Assembly: GCA_046349975.1 (NCBI GenBank) | Contig: JAXMBH010000003.1 | Span: forward strand, 292,522-356,521 | Reading direction: 5' to 3' | DNA: 64,000 nucleotides | Source of the DNA: JABDGM01 sp046349975 | GTDB taxonomy: Bacteria; Planctomycetota; Planctomycetia; Pirellulales; Lacipirellulaceae | In this document: in pieces, positions 8,162 to 14,597 of the stretch | Position numbering within the stretch: the first letter of the stretch is position 1 | How the letters are laid out: each line of letters opens with the position of its first letter | The notes under the pieces: generated by a model | Seen by the model: the letters and a program-made list of their open reading frames with translations, nothing else | What the model was told of the DNA's origin: nothing | Databases searched by the model: none | Position numbers and translations under genes: made by a program

Positions 8162-9862
8162 TTACTTATCCTTCCGTGACGTACGCAGGCAGAGCCCGAG
8201 CGCGCCGGCAAGTACTAGCGCGATCGAGGCCGGCTCTGGAACTGCTTGCGGACCAACCGAGCTTCCGCTGGCAGTCTGCCCATAATGGGCGCGCCAGAAG
8301 TTGTAGTCGCCCGCATCGACAGTGCCGGGATTATCGCCTTCATTTGCCAACGGGCCACCGTTCCGCCACAGCACATAATCTGCTGCGTCAACAGTTCCGT
8401 TGCCGTTGTAATCTCCAGGCAGACCAGTGACTGGGTTGCTGACGGCGCCAGAGAGCACGACCAACTGCGGCCGGAGCGCTGCCTGATCCGATCCATTGAG
8501 GTGAATCTGCCAGCCGTCTGCAGTTTGTGTGGTGAAGATGGCCAAACCATTGTCAACCATGGTCCCGGTCCGAACGGCCTCGAGATAGCTCGTCACATCG
8601 AACCACACTTGGCTGCCATAGATGACGCCGATCTGAGAGTCGAGCATCGGACCAATGTCGCCATCATATTCTTGCAAGCCTGGCGTCGCACCGAAACCAG
8701 AATGGAGGCTGGCCGCCGTCCATGGACGCAGCATAGCGTGGGCCTCCCAGGCGCCCGACGACATCGCGTTCGTGCTCGCGGTGCCAGTCGAGAGGACCAG
8801 CCAGGCCTTCGCCACTTGCACGCCGTTCGGCGATTGATTGGCGCCGGGACCAAACACATTGCCAAACTTGATCAGCGCGAAGTCGTCGGCCGAATCTGCT
8901 TCGCCGTAAATGCCGTTGGCGCCGTTAAACTGCGGACCATCCAAAAACGTTTGAAAACTCGTCAGCGTTGTCGGCGGCGTGATCGTTGAAGTCGGCGAAA
9001 CGGTCGGCACGCCGGTCTGGCCGTCATAGGTAATGTCATCAACGCTTGCATCTGCCTGAGCTGTCGGGCCGCCATTGATTCCGAAAATGTTGGCACCACT
9101 CCGCACCCAAGCCATGTTGCTCGCCGAATAGCCGTTGGCGTCGCCCTGCTGGTACGTACGCCGCGTGATGGCGCCGGTTGTGTACGTAACTTCGAGTTTT
9201 GGACGCTTCTGTACCAGCGGATGAGCTGTCGACAGAACGCCCCAACCGTCGGTCGTCCCCGCTGGGTTACCGGTCTGAACAACGAGACCATTGTTTGCTG
9301 CGCCGCTCGCCCAACTCTGAACGATCGACGTAATGTCGGCTGATGCGACGTCGCCTTGATTCTGATTGCCATAAGCACTCAAAGGACGCTGCGTGTAGTT
9401 GTCTTCCCACCAAGCGCCGCGGCTACCCAACGTACAACCGCCGCAGTTAAAGCTGCCGAAGTATGTTGTGGTTGGCGTAAACGGCTGATTCAGCTGCGCG
9501 ATAGCCCATGGCCCAGCCGACTGGGCATTGCCCGTCGTGCTGGTGTTGACAGTCAAATTCGCGCTCAAGATCGTCGCGTTCGCCGGAATTTGATTCGGCC
9601 CACTGCCGATCAAATTGTCAAACCGCATCAGCAATTGCGCTTCATTCGATGGTGACGTACCCGCGGCATAACCGTCAAGGAAATATTGGGTTACCGTGTT
9701 GCCGTCGTGGTCATTTACACCGCCACGATCGTCGATAAGACGATCGACGGTCCCCGTGTAGCCGCTCATGCCATTCTGAAACACTTTCGTAACGGCAGTA
9801 TCGGCCGCAGCCCACCCCGCCGGAACCAACACTGCAATGACTGTGACAATCAATCTTCGCAT
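8162..9862 (-). CDS. DNRLRE-like dockerin PEP-CTERM protein
   Basis: A 566-residue secreted protein with a signal peptide (MRRLIVTVIAVLVPAGWAAA). Two successive DNRLRE-like beta-rich repeats follow: roughly 28-235, with AQLLMRFDNLIG and the closing RPKLEVTYTTG; and 245-475, with DFALIKFGNVFG and RPQLVVLSG. Each ends in the family's typical strand. The C-terminus has a dockerin-like pair (GDYNGNGTVDAADYVLW, GTVDAGDYNFWRAHYG) and a PEP-CTERM anchor (VPEPASIALVLAGALGLCLR). DNRLRE modules occur in extracellular polysaccharide-associated proteins; no catalytic role is evident. It lies downstream of glpD but is separated by a hairpin. Confidence 0.82.
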   Translation of the reverse strand: MRRLIVTVIAVLVPAGWAAADTAVTKVFQNGMSGYTGTVDRLIDDRGGVNDHDGNTVTQYFLDGYAAGTSPSNEAQLLMRFDNLIGSGPNQIPANATILSANLTVNTSTTGNAQSAGPWAIAQLNQPFTPTTTYFGSFNCGGCTLGSRGAWWEDNYTQRPLSAYGNQNQGDVASADITSIVQSWASGAANNGLVVQTGNPAGTTDGWGVLSTAHPLVQKRPKLEVTYTTGAITRRTYQQGDANGYSASNMAWVRSGANIFGINGGPTAQADASVDDITYDGQTGVPTVSPTSTITPPTTLTSFQTFLDGPQFNGANGIYGEADSADDFALIKFGNVFGPGANQSPNGVQVAKAWLVLSTGTASTNAMSSGAWEAHAMLRPWTAASLHSGFGATPGLQEYDGDIGPMLDSQIGVIYGSQVWFDVTSYLEAVRTGTMVDNGLAIFTTQTADGWQIHLNGSDQAALRPQLVVLSGAVSNPVTGLPGDYNGNGTVDAADYVLWRNGGPLANEGDNPGTVDAGDYNFWRAHYGQTASGSSVGPQAVPEPASIALVLAGALGLCLRTSRKDK

Positions 9863-9896
9863 GCATGCACCTCATGAGTTGAAGAAACGGAAAAGT

Positions 9897-9925
9897 ACAC
9901 GTCGCCATTTATATGGCGCGCGTGT
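9897..9925 (-). terminator. hairpin downstream of glpD
   Basis: On the minus strand, ACACG + CGCCAT pairs with ATGGCG + CGTGT around an ATAA loop with a small internal asymmetry. It is followed by the pyrimidine-rich stretch ACTTTTCCG. It lies about 85 nt after the glpD stop and 35 nt before the next gene on that strand. It is a plausible glpD terminator, but the U-tract is short. Confidence 0.5.
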
Positions 9926-10008
9926 TAAAAATCGAAGAGTTTGCAACGCCGTTGCGGACCCAGCCCAAACCCATCGACTCTCAGAGCCAACCAACCTCCG
10001 CTGACAAA

Positions 10009-11595
10009 CTAGTTCGCAGACTTCTGCGACGAACTGGCGGCGAATCGCCCGCTGCCCACAACCGAATCGCCATCGTGTCGCCCATGACCATTCCCGTTCG
10101 CCCGATGCGGCGCACTCGCGATGCCCATCGCGCCGACGTGCGAACGGTAGGCGGCAATTTCCGCCTGCGTCTGAGCCTCATCCCAACCCAGCTCCACGGC
10201 CATCCACTTGGCGGCCCGACCTGCCACTTCGAGCTGGTCGTGCCGATAATGTCGCCAACTCGTGCGGCGGATCATCAGGTCATCCAGATGACGCACCCAC
10301 TCGTTCCGACAATAGTGCTTGACGAGTATTTCCGACACGGCGGGCGGCACGATGCCGCTGATGCCCGACGTGGCGCTCGGGTCCAAGAGCGGCCTTTGCG
10401 CAGTTTCGCATTTCTTCTTGGCGGCGCCCACAAATTTGACGATCGCATTCACCGCTTCTTCGGCCATCAGGCGATACGTCGTGAGCTTGCCGCCCGTCAC
10501 GTCCCACCAGCCCGGCTCGTTCATCCGCACTTCATGGCGGCGGGAGATGTCGGACGGGTTGCCATTGCGATCGGCCACCAACGGCCGCAAACCAGCCCAG
10601 CTGCTGATGAGATCCGAGGGCTTCAGCTGCGCCTGCGGGAACGCCGAGTTCGTGACGTCGAGCACGTATTGAATGTCGTCCGCATCGCACGTTGGCTCGG
10701 CCAGCGCGCCTTGATAGTCAGTATCCGTCGTTCCCAGAATGACGCGCTCGCCCCAAGGAATTGCGAATAGTATCCGGCTGCCTTCCGCCATCACGACTGC
10801 GTCTGGCACCGGCAGGCGGTGACGATCGATGACCAGGTGCACGCCTTTTGTAAGACGCAGTGAGGTATTCGAATGCGGCACCTTATCCGACCAGGGCCCG
10901 GTCGCGTTCACGACGGTACGCGACTTCAGTTCATATTTGGCCCCAGTTTCCATGTCTTCGAGCGTGCAGTTCCACCGTTCGCCGCTCCGCTCAGCGGCGG
11001 CCAACCGCGTATAATTCAACACGGTCGCGCCATGCTGTGCGGCCGAACGCACCGTATCCATCACCAGTCGCGCGTCGTTTGTGAGGGCATCGAAATACCG
11101 CACGGCGCCGGTGAGATTTTGCGTCGAAACGCCGCGCAGCACTTCCGTGGTCTTTTTCTTTCCGAGCACCGTGCTGCGGCCGAAATTGCGCATGCCGCAC
11201 AGGGCGTCGTACACTTTCACACCGATCGCGAGCTGCCACAGAACCCAGCTTGAACCTTTGCGTCCTGGAAAGATGAACGCCAGTGGCTGGGCCAGGTGCG
11301 GGGCAATGTGACCAATCACGCGCTTCTCGCGGCTAGCTTCACGTACCAAGCCAATGCGGCCCTGAGCAAGATATCGCAAACCGCCATGCAACAACCGGCT
11401 CGAACGACTGCTCGTTCCTGATGCGAAGTCCCGCTGCTCGATGATGGCCGTGCGTAGGCCGCGCAGCGCAGCGTCGCGTGCCACACCAGCGCCGACAATC
11501 CCGCCGCCCACGACGAGCACATCGACTTCTTGCGCCGAGAGCCGCGCCAACTGCCCCTCGCGCGACACGACATCGTTTGATTGACTAACGCCCAT
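10009..11595 (-). CDS. glpD: aerobic glycerol-3-phosphate dehydrogenase
   Basis: A FAD-dependent dehydrogenase that oxidises sn-glycerol-3-phosphate to dihydroxyacetone phosphate and passes electrons to membrane quinones. The 528-residue length is normal. It has the N-terminal dinucleotide fold (VLVVGGGIVGAGVARDAALRG), the GlpD signature after it (DFASGTSSRSSRLLHGGLRYL), IPWGERVILGTTDTDYQG, and WAGLRPLV...SRRHEVR followed by the C-terminal domain with VTGGKLTTYR. ATG at 11595. The leader contains a promoter and a strong terminator ending only about 12 nt before the ATG. glpP is divergent on the other side, which points to antitermination control. The last 25 residues (SGRFAASSSQKSAN region) are low-complexity. 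Confidence 0.97.
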   Translation of the reverse strand: MGVSQSNDVVSREGQLARLSAQEVDVLVVGGGIVGAGVARDAALRGLRTAIIEQRDFASGTSSRSSRLLHGGLRYLAQGRIGLVREASREKRVIGHIAPHLAQPLAFIFPGRKGSSWVLWQLAIGVKVYDALCGMRNFGRSTVLGKKKTTEVLRGVSTQNLTGAVRYFDALTNDARLVMDTVRSAAQHGATVLNYTRLAAAERSGERWNCTLEDMETGAKYELKSRTVVNATGPWSDKVPHSNTSLRLTKGVHLVIDRHRLPVPDAVVMAEGSRILFAIPWGERVILGTTDTDYQGALAEPTCDADDIQYVLDVTNSAFPQAQLKPSDLISSWAGLRPLVADRNGNPSDISRRHEVRMNEPGWWDVTGGKLTTYRLMAEEAVNAIVKFVGAAKKKCETAQRPLLDPSATSGISGIVPPAVSEILVKHYCRNEWVRHLDDLMIRRTSWRHYRHDQLEVAGRAAKWMAVELGWDEAQTQAEIAAYRSHVGAMGIASAPHRANGNGHGRHDGDSVVGSGRFAASSSQKSAN

Positions 11596-11600
11596 TTCCC

Positions 11601-11668
11601 GTTCACCAAATAAGAATGGCCCCGCAGTGCACTACACTGCGGGGCCATTCTCTTTAAACTCTTGGCCC
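11601..11668 (-). promoter_or_regulatory. glpD leader antiterminator/terminator (candidate GlpP target)
   Basis: Minus strand. A perfect 17-bp inverted repeat with a 5-nt loop spans 11613-11651 and runs into TTATTT at 11608-11613, the shape of an intrinsic terminator just before the glpD ribosome binding site. Upstream, GGGCC (11668-11664) can pair with GGCCC (11646-11642), which is part of the terminator's 5' arm, so the two folds exclude each other. The loop between them begins A-AGAG and ends GAGAAT. The same GRGCC / AGAG...GAGAA / GGCYC layout occurs in two more leaders at 13401-13454 and 13657-13709. GlpP antitermination of glpD is known from Bacillus subtilis; assigning this RNA as its target is inference. 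Confidence 0.75.
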
Positions 11669-11734
11669 GAGCTATGCTTTTCGATTATGATCGAGTTAAG
11701 CCGGGCGCAATTGTATGTTCCGCCCGACATCCGC

Positions 11735-11763
11735 AGTTTAGAAACGGCGGACACACTTGTCAA
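11735..11763 (-). promoter_or_regulatory. glpD sigma70-type promoter
   Basis: On the minus strand, TTGACA (11763-11758), 17 nt, then TAAACT (11740-11735). Predicted transcription starts near 11728, giving a leader of about 130 nt that contains the terminator described separately. The -35 box is consensus and the -10 matches 4 of 6. Confidence 0.6.
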
Positions 11764-11841
11764 GAAGATTTGCTGCATAACTGCTGGTTGCGTCAGTTTT
11801 GCCGCGCCTTCGCAACTCTCTAACGCGGCGGGGATGGCTCT

Positions 11842-12420
11842 GTGCGTAAGTCGATCGATGTCTGTTTCAAGAAACAGGTTATCCCGGTTGTTTGGGACCC
11901 CGGCACGCAAGCCGATTTGATTGCTCGGGCAAGCAGCGTATTTCTGCAGGGCGGAACAATCGCCGACTTGGACCGCGTATTGACCATTTTTAGCCAGCCG
12001 AAGTTTCAACATTTGCCGCTGTTTGTTCATATCGATCTCGTCGCCGGTCTCGAAAACAACGAAGCCGGGATCGAGTACCTGGCCAATCTCCAGCGGCTGA
12101 CTGGCATCGTTACGGTTCATCACCATTTAACGAACGTCGCCCGCCGCGCCGGCTTACTGACGATCGTGCGACTCTTCCTGTCCGATAGCCGTGCCGTGGA
12201 CCGCGGGCTATCGGTAATCAGCAAATCGAATCCTGACGCGATCGAGTTACTTCCTGCTGTCGTTGCTGAAAAGGTCGCAAGCGACTTCGCTGGCAGCCGA
12301 ATTCCCCGCATCGCCGGCGGGCTATGCCGCACGGAAGCCGATGTTGCCGAGGTGCTGGCCAGCGGCTGCCGAGCGGTTACCAGTACGTCGGCAGCGTTGT
12401 GGAAGCTAAATTCCGCGTGA
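11842..12420 (+). CDS. glpP: glycerol-3-phosphate-responsive antiterminator GlpP
   Basis: A 192-residue member of the GlpP family, RNA-binding TIM-barrel-like regulators that prevent termination in glp leaders when bound to glycerol-3-phosphate. Family features visible in order: VFLQGGTIADLDRVL, LFVHIDLVAGLENNEAGIEYL, the strand-helix TVHHHLTNVARRAGLLTIVRLFLSDSRAV, DAIELLPAVV, and the phosphate-binding end PRIAGGLCRTEADVAEVLASGCRAVTSTSAALW. The start is GTG at 11842, preceded by GGCGGGG. It is divergent from glpD, as expected for a local regulator, and a bidirectional terminator follows at 12452-12481. The N-terminus is slightly divergent from the Bacillus protein; the rest matches well. Confidence 0.93.
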   Translation: MRKSIDVCFKKQVIPVVWDPGTQADLIARASSVFLQGGTIADLDRVLTIFSQPKFQHLPLFVHIDLVAGLENNEAGIEYLANLQRLTGIVTVHHHLTNVARRAGLLTIVRLFLSDSRAVDRGLSVISKSNPDAIELLPAVVAEKVASDFAGSRIPRIAGGLCRTEADVAEVLASGCRAVTSTSAALWKLNSA

Positions 12421-12451
12421 ATTCCCAGCGTTCGCTTTGAATTGAAATACA

Positions 12452-12481
12452 AAGGACGCGACTCTTTCGAATCGCGTCCTT
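12452..12481. terminator. hairpin between convergent glpP and PEP-CTERM gene
   Basis: AAGGACGCGA (12452-12461) pairs perfectly with TCGCGTCCTT (12472-12481) around a 10-nt loop. It sits between the stops of two convergent genes and probably terminates both transcripts. The flanks are A/T-rich on both sides but lack a long U-tract. Confidence 0.75.
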
Positions 12482-12508
12482 ATACAATTCTTCTTACCAA
12501 TCTCAAAC

Positions 12509-13294
12509 TTACCGGCGACGCAAACTCCAGGCCGCAATTGCGCCCACGAGGCACAGCGTTAGCGAGGCCGGTTCGGGCACGACCACCTCAGTGATTGTTC
12601 CGCTGAGCAGCGGACCCTGGGTGCGTCCCAGCGCGACCGTATTCGAGTTTGCTGCGTTAGCCGAACCGCTTCCCCAAGCATAGAGTCGGAAGGCGACTGT
12701 TGAACCCGGTGCGATATTCTGCAGGCCGGCTACGCTGGAGAGATTCTGCTGCTGAATCGCGTTGCCGTTGCCCTGGCCGGGCGTATCGGTCGTCATCCAC
12801 TGAAACGGCGTCACAGTGCCGGGAGCGGTGCCACTGCTGCGGCCCAAGTACATGAATTGCGCCGCAGTGGTGCCGGCCGTGGCGAAGTTGTCGAAGCTGT
12901 ATTGAAGCTCGAAGTTCATCGGAGCATCAACGGCCGATCGACGCAGATTCGTATCGAAGCCGGAAAGCGAAACGGTATGGGTCGCATCCACGGTGATGGC
13001 CCATTGGTAAAAATCGCCCATGGAGATGGCTCGAGCCTTGTCGATCGTGCCCGTGTCCGCAGCGACATTCGTCCAATTGTCAGATGAGAAACCGTTCGTC
13101 AAGCCGGCGGGATTGATACCAGGCCCGCGCGACAGCGGATCTGCTGTCACGCCGGCGGCAACTGTGGTGGCCGGGGTCGTTGTGGGAGCAGTCGTTGTCA
13201 GACCTGTGAGATTATAGTCGACGATCGTTGCCGCTTGAGTGATTGAAGCCAGTGCAGCAATCGCCGCGCAGGCTGCCCATGTTTTCCAACGCAT
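12509..13294 (-). CDS. PEP-CTERM secreted protein in the glp locus
   Basis: A 261-residue exported protein of unknown function. A signal peptide (WAACAAIAALASITQAA) precedes a single Thr/Ala/Gly-rich beta-sandwich-like body (TIVDYNLTGL, HTVSLSGFDTNLRRS, FELQYSFDNFA, VAFRLYAWGSG). A C-terminal anchor (VPEPASLTLCLVGAIAAWSLRRR) should be processed by an exosortase. There is no dockerin repeat, unlike most PEP-CTERM proteins here. GGGAGG lies 6 nt before the ATG. Its leader at 13401-13534 has its own promoter and an attenuator homologous to those of glpD and the HAD-glpT operon, so it may be co-regulated with glycerol-3-phosphate use. Confidence 0.85.
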   Translation of the reverse strand: MRWKTWAACAAIAALASITQAATIVDYNLTGLTTTAPTTTPATTVAAGVTADPLSRGPGINPAGLTNGFSSDNWTNVAADTGTIDKARAISMGDFYQWAITVDATHTVSLSGFDTNLRRSAVDAPMNFELQYSFDNFATAGTTAAQFMYLGRSSGTAPGTVTPFQWMTTDTPGQGNGNAIQQQNLSSVAGLQNIAPGSTVAFRLYAWGSGSANAANSNTVALGRTQGPLLSGTITEVVVPEPASLTLCLVGAIAAWSLRRR

Positions 13295-13400
13295 TAGCGT
13301 TCCTCCCGAATGATGCGAATCTAAGATTAGTGACCGGAGTGCGAGTTTAGCCCAGCCGTGTTAAGCCAATGTGAACCTCACGAGAACTGCGCCGGAGGCC

Positions 13401-13454
13401 AAAAACAAAGGCTCCACGGTCGAACCGTAGAGCCTTTCTCTATATCTCTGGCTC
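13401..13454 (-). promoter_or_regulatory. leader attenuator of PEP-CTERM gene (copy A of glp leader element)
   Basis: Minus strand. GAGCC at 13454-13450 can pair with GGCTC at 13434-13430; the 15-nt loop begins AGAG and ends GAGAAA. The GGCTC is also the start of a terminator hairpin at 13437-13407 (14-bp stem with one G-U-type mismatch, loop TCG), followed by G then TTTTT at 13405-13401. It is the mirror-image homologue of 13657-13709. The terminator is 107 nt before the start of the gene at 13294, so read-through is needed to express it from the 13505-13534 promoter. Confidence 0.7.
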
Positions 13455-13504
13455 AGAGGATGCGTACAAAGATCACTGAATTGGCCGGCAATGCTGCCAA
13501 CTCG

Positions 13505-13534
13505 ATAGTAACATTCCGGCAAAAATATTGTCAA
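13505..13534 (-). promoter_or_regulatory. sigma70-type promoter, leader copy A
   Basis: On the minus strand, TTGACA (13534-13529), 18 nt, TACTAT (13510-13505). The -35 is embedded in TTTTGTTGACA, exactly as in the divergent promoter at 13583-13612. Predicted start near 13498, giving an approximately 100-nt RNA if terminated at 13401. Confidence 0.6.
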
Positions 13535-13582
13535 CAAAATTTTTGCCGAAGCGGCGGAATGTAGTCCTGCTGAGTGGTTTTG

Positions 13583-13612
13583 TTGACACTGGCCAACCGC
13601 GTCGACTACGAT
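13583..13612 (+). promoter_or_regulatory. sigma70-type promoter, leader copy B
   Basis: TTGACA (13583-13588), 18 nt, TACGAT (13607-13612) on the plus strand; predicted start near 13619. It shares the TTTTGTTGACA context and the 18-nt spacer with the divergent promoter of copy A. It would drive the HAD-glpT operon through the attenuator at 13657-13709. Confidence 0.6.
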
Positions 13613-13656
13613 CGCCATGAACCAAAGAACCGACGAACGCAGTTCAAATATCCGGT

Positions 13657-13709
13657 GAGCCAGAGATTTCGAGAAAGGCTCCGCGGTTATCCGCGGCGCC
13701 TTTTTGTTT
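13657..13709 (+). promoter_or_regulatory. leader attenuator of HAD-glpT operon (copy B of glp leader element)
   Basis: GAGCC (13657-13661) can pair with GGCTC (13677-13681) across a 15-nt loop beginning AGAG and ending GAGAAA. The alternative fold is the terminator hairpin at 13674-13703 (13-bp stem with one mismatch, loop TTAT), followed by TTTTTGTTT (13701-13709). It ends 53 nt before the ATG of the HAD-IIA gene. In Bacillus subtilis GlpP antiterminates the glpTQ leader as well as glpD, so a GlpP target ahead of glpT fits established biology. Confidence 0.72.
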
Positions 13710-13762
13710 GCGCGCTGGCACGGCAATAACCACAGACAGCCAAACGATTTAGCCCCTCGACC

Positions 13763-14575
13763 ATGACAAGTTTGCAGAAGGTTAAACACGTCGTCCTCGA
13801 TATGGACGGCACTATTTACTTGGGAAAGCGGCTGTTTCCGCAGACTCTGCCTTTCCTCGCCGGGCTGGCAGAATTCGGCGTTGGCTACAGCTTCCTGACG
13901 AACAACTGCTCGCGGAGCCGGGCGGAATATGTCGCGCATTTGCGTGAAATCGGCCTGAATGCACCGATCGAAGCGATTCAAACTTCGGCTCAGGCGACCG
14001 CTCATTACATTCACTCGAAGCTGCCGGAAGTACGACGATTGTTCGTACTCGGGACCGACGGATTGGACGAAGACCTGCGGACGGCTGGGTTTGAAGTGGT
14101 AGCCGACGCACCGGACGCCGTGGTCGTCGGCTTCGATACGGGCCTGCACTACGAGGCGCTCTGCCAAACGGCATACTGGATCAGTCGCGGGTTGCCATAC
14201 GTGGCAACCCACCCGGATCGCATTTGCCCGACCGATCGCGCGACGGTGCTGCCCGATTGCGCCGCCATATGCGCCCTGCTGGAAATGGCCACCGGCCGGC
14301 GGCCGGAGGCAATTCCTGGCAAGCCGAGCCCGGCGATGTTGCACGCGGTGTGTGCGAAGTATGGGCTTGCCGCGGATGAAGTGGCGCTGGTTGGCGACCG
14401 GCTGTATACCGATATCCGCATGGCCCGCGATGCCGGCGCCGTCGCGGTACTCACGCTGACCGGCGAAGCCAAACGCGAACAAGTTGACGAATGCCCCGCT
14501 GCACAGCAACCAACCATTATCGTCAATCACCTCGGGGAACTCGCGGAACTAATTCGCGACGCGCATCGGTCTTAA
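13763..14575 (+). CDS. HAD-IIA family sugar/glycerol phosphatase (NagD-like)
   Basis: A 270-residue HAD hydrolase of subfamily IIA. Motif I is LDMDGTIYLG (nucleophile D13, D15), motif II FLTNNCSRSR, with a C2-type cap between motifs II and III. Motif III is GKPSPAMLH and motif IV LVGDRLYTDIRMARDAGA. Family members dephosphorylate small phosphoesters such as phosphoglycolate, glycerol phosphate or sugar phosphates. It lies 22 nt ahead of glpT and presumably shares its transcript. A role in dephosphorylating glycerol-3-phosphate or balancing its pool is inference from context. The leader carries promoter and attenuator copy B. Confidence 0.9.
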   Translation: MTSLQKVKHVVLDMDGTIYLGKRLFPQTLPFLAGLAEFGVGYSFLTNNCSRSRAEYVAHLREIGLNAPIEAIQTSAQATAHYIHSKLPEVRRLFVLGTDGLDEDLRTAGFEVVADAPDAVVVGFDTGLHYEALCQTAYWISRGLPYVATHPDRICPTDRATVLPDCAAICALLEMATGRRPEAIPGKPSPAMLHAVCAKYGLAADEVALVGDRLYTDIRMARDAGAVAVLTLTGEAKREQVDECPAAQQPTIIVNHLGELAELIRDAHRS

Positions 14576-14597
14576 GGTTGCAAAAAACAGGCGAACC

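Noticed and set aside
13620..13656. Possible small peptide gene in leader copy B (ATG at 13617)
   Set aside because: The frame is short and no ribosome binding site precedes it; the region is better explained as the 5' part of an attenuator RNA.
13361..14530. 389-codon minus-strand frame opposite the HAD-IIA gene
   Set aside because: It runs antisense to a complete HAD phosphatase with all four motifs, has no recognisable domain, and would cross both glp leader elements.
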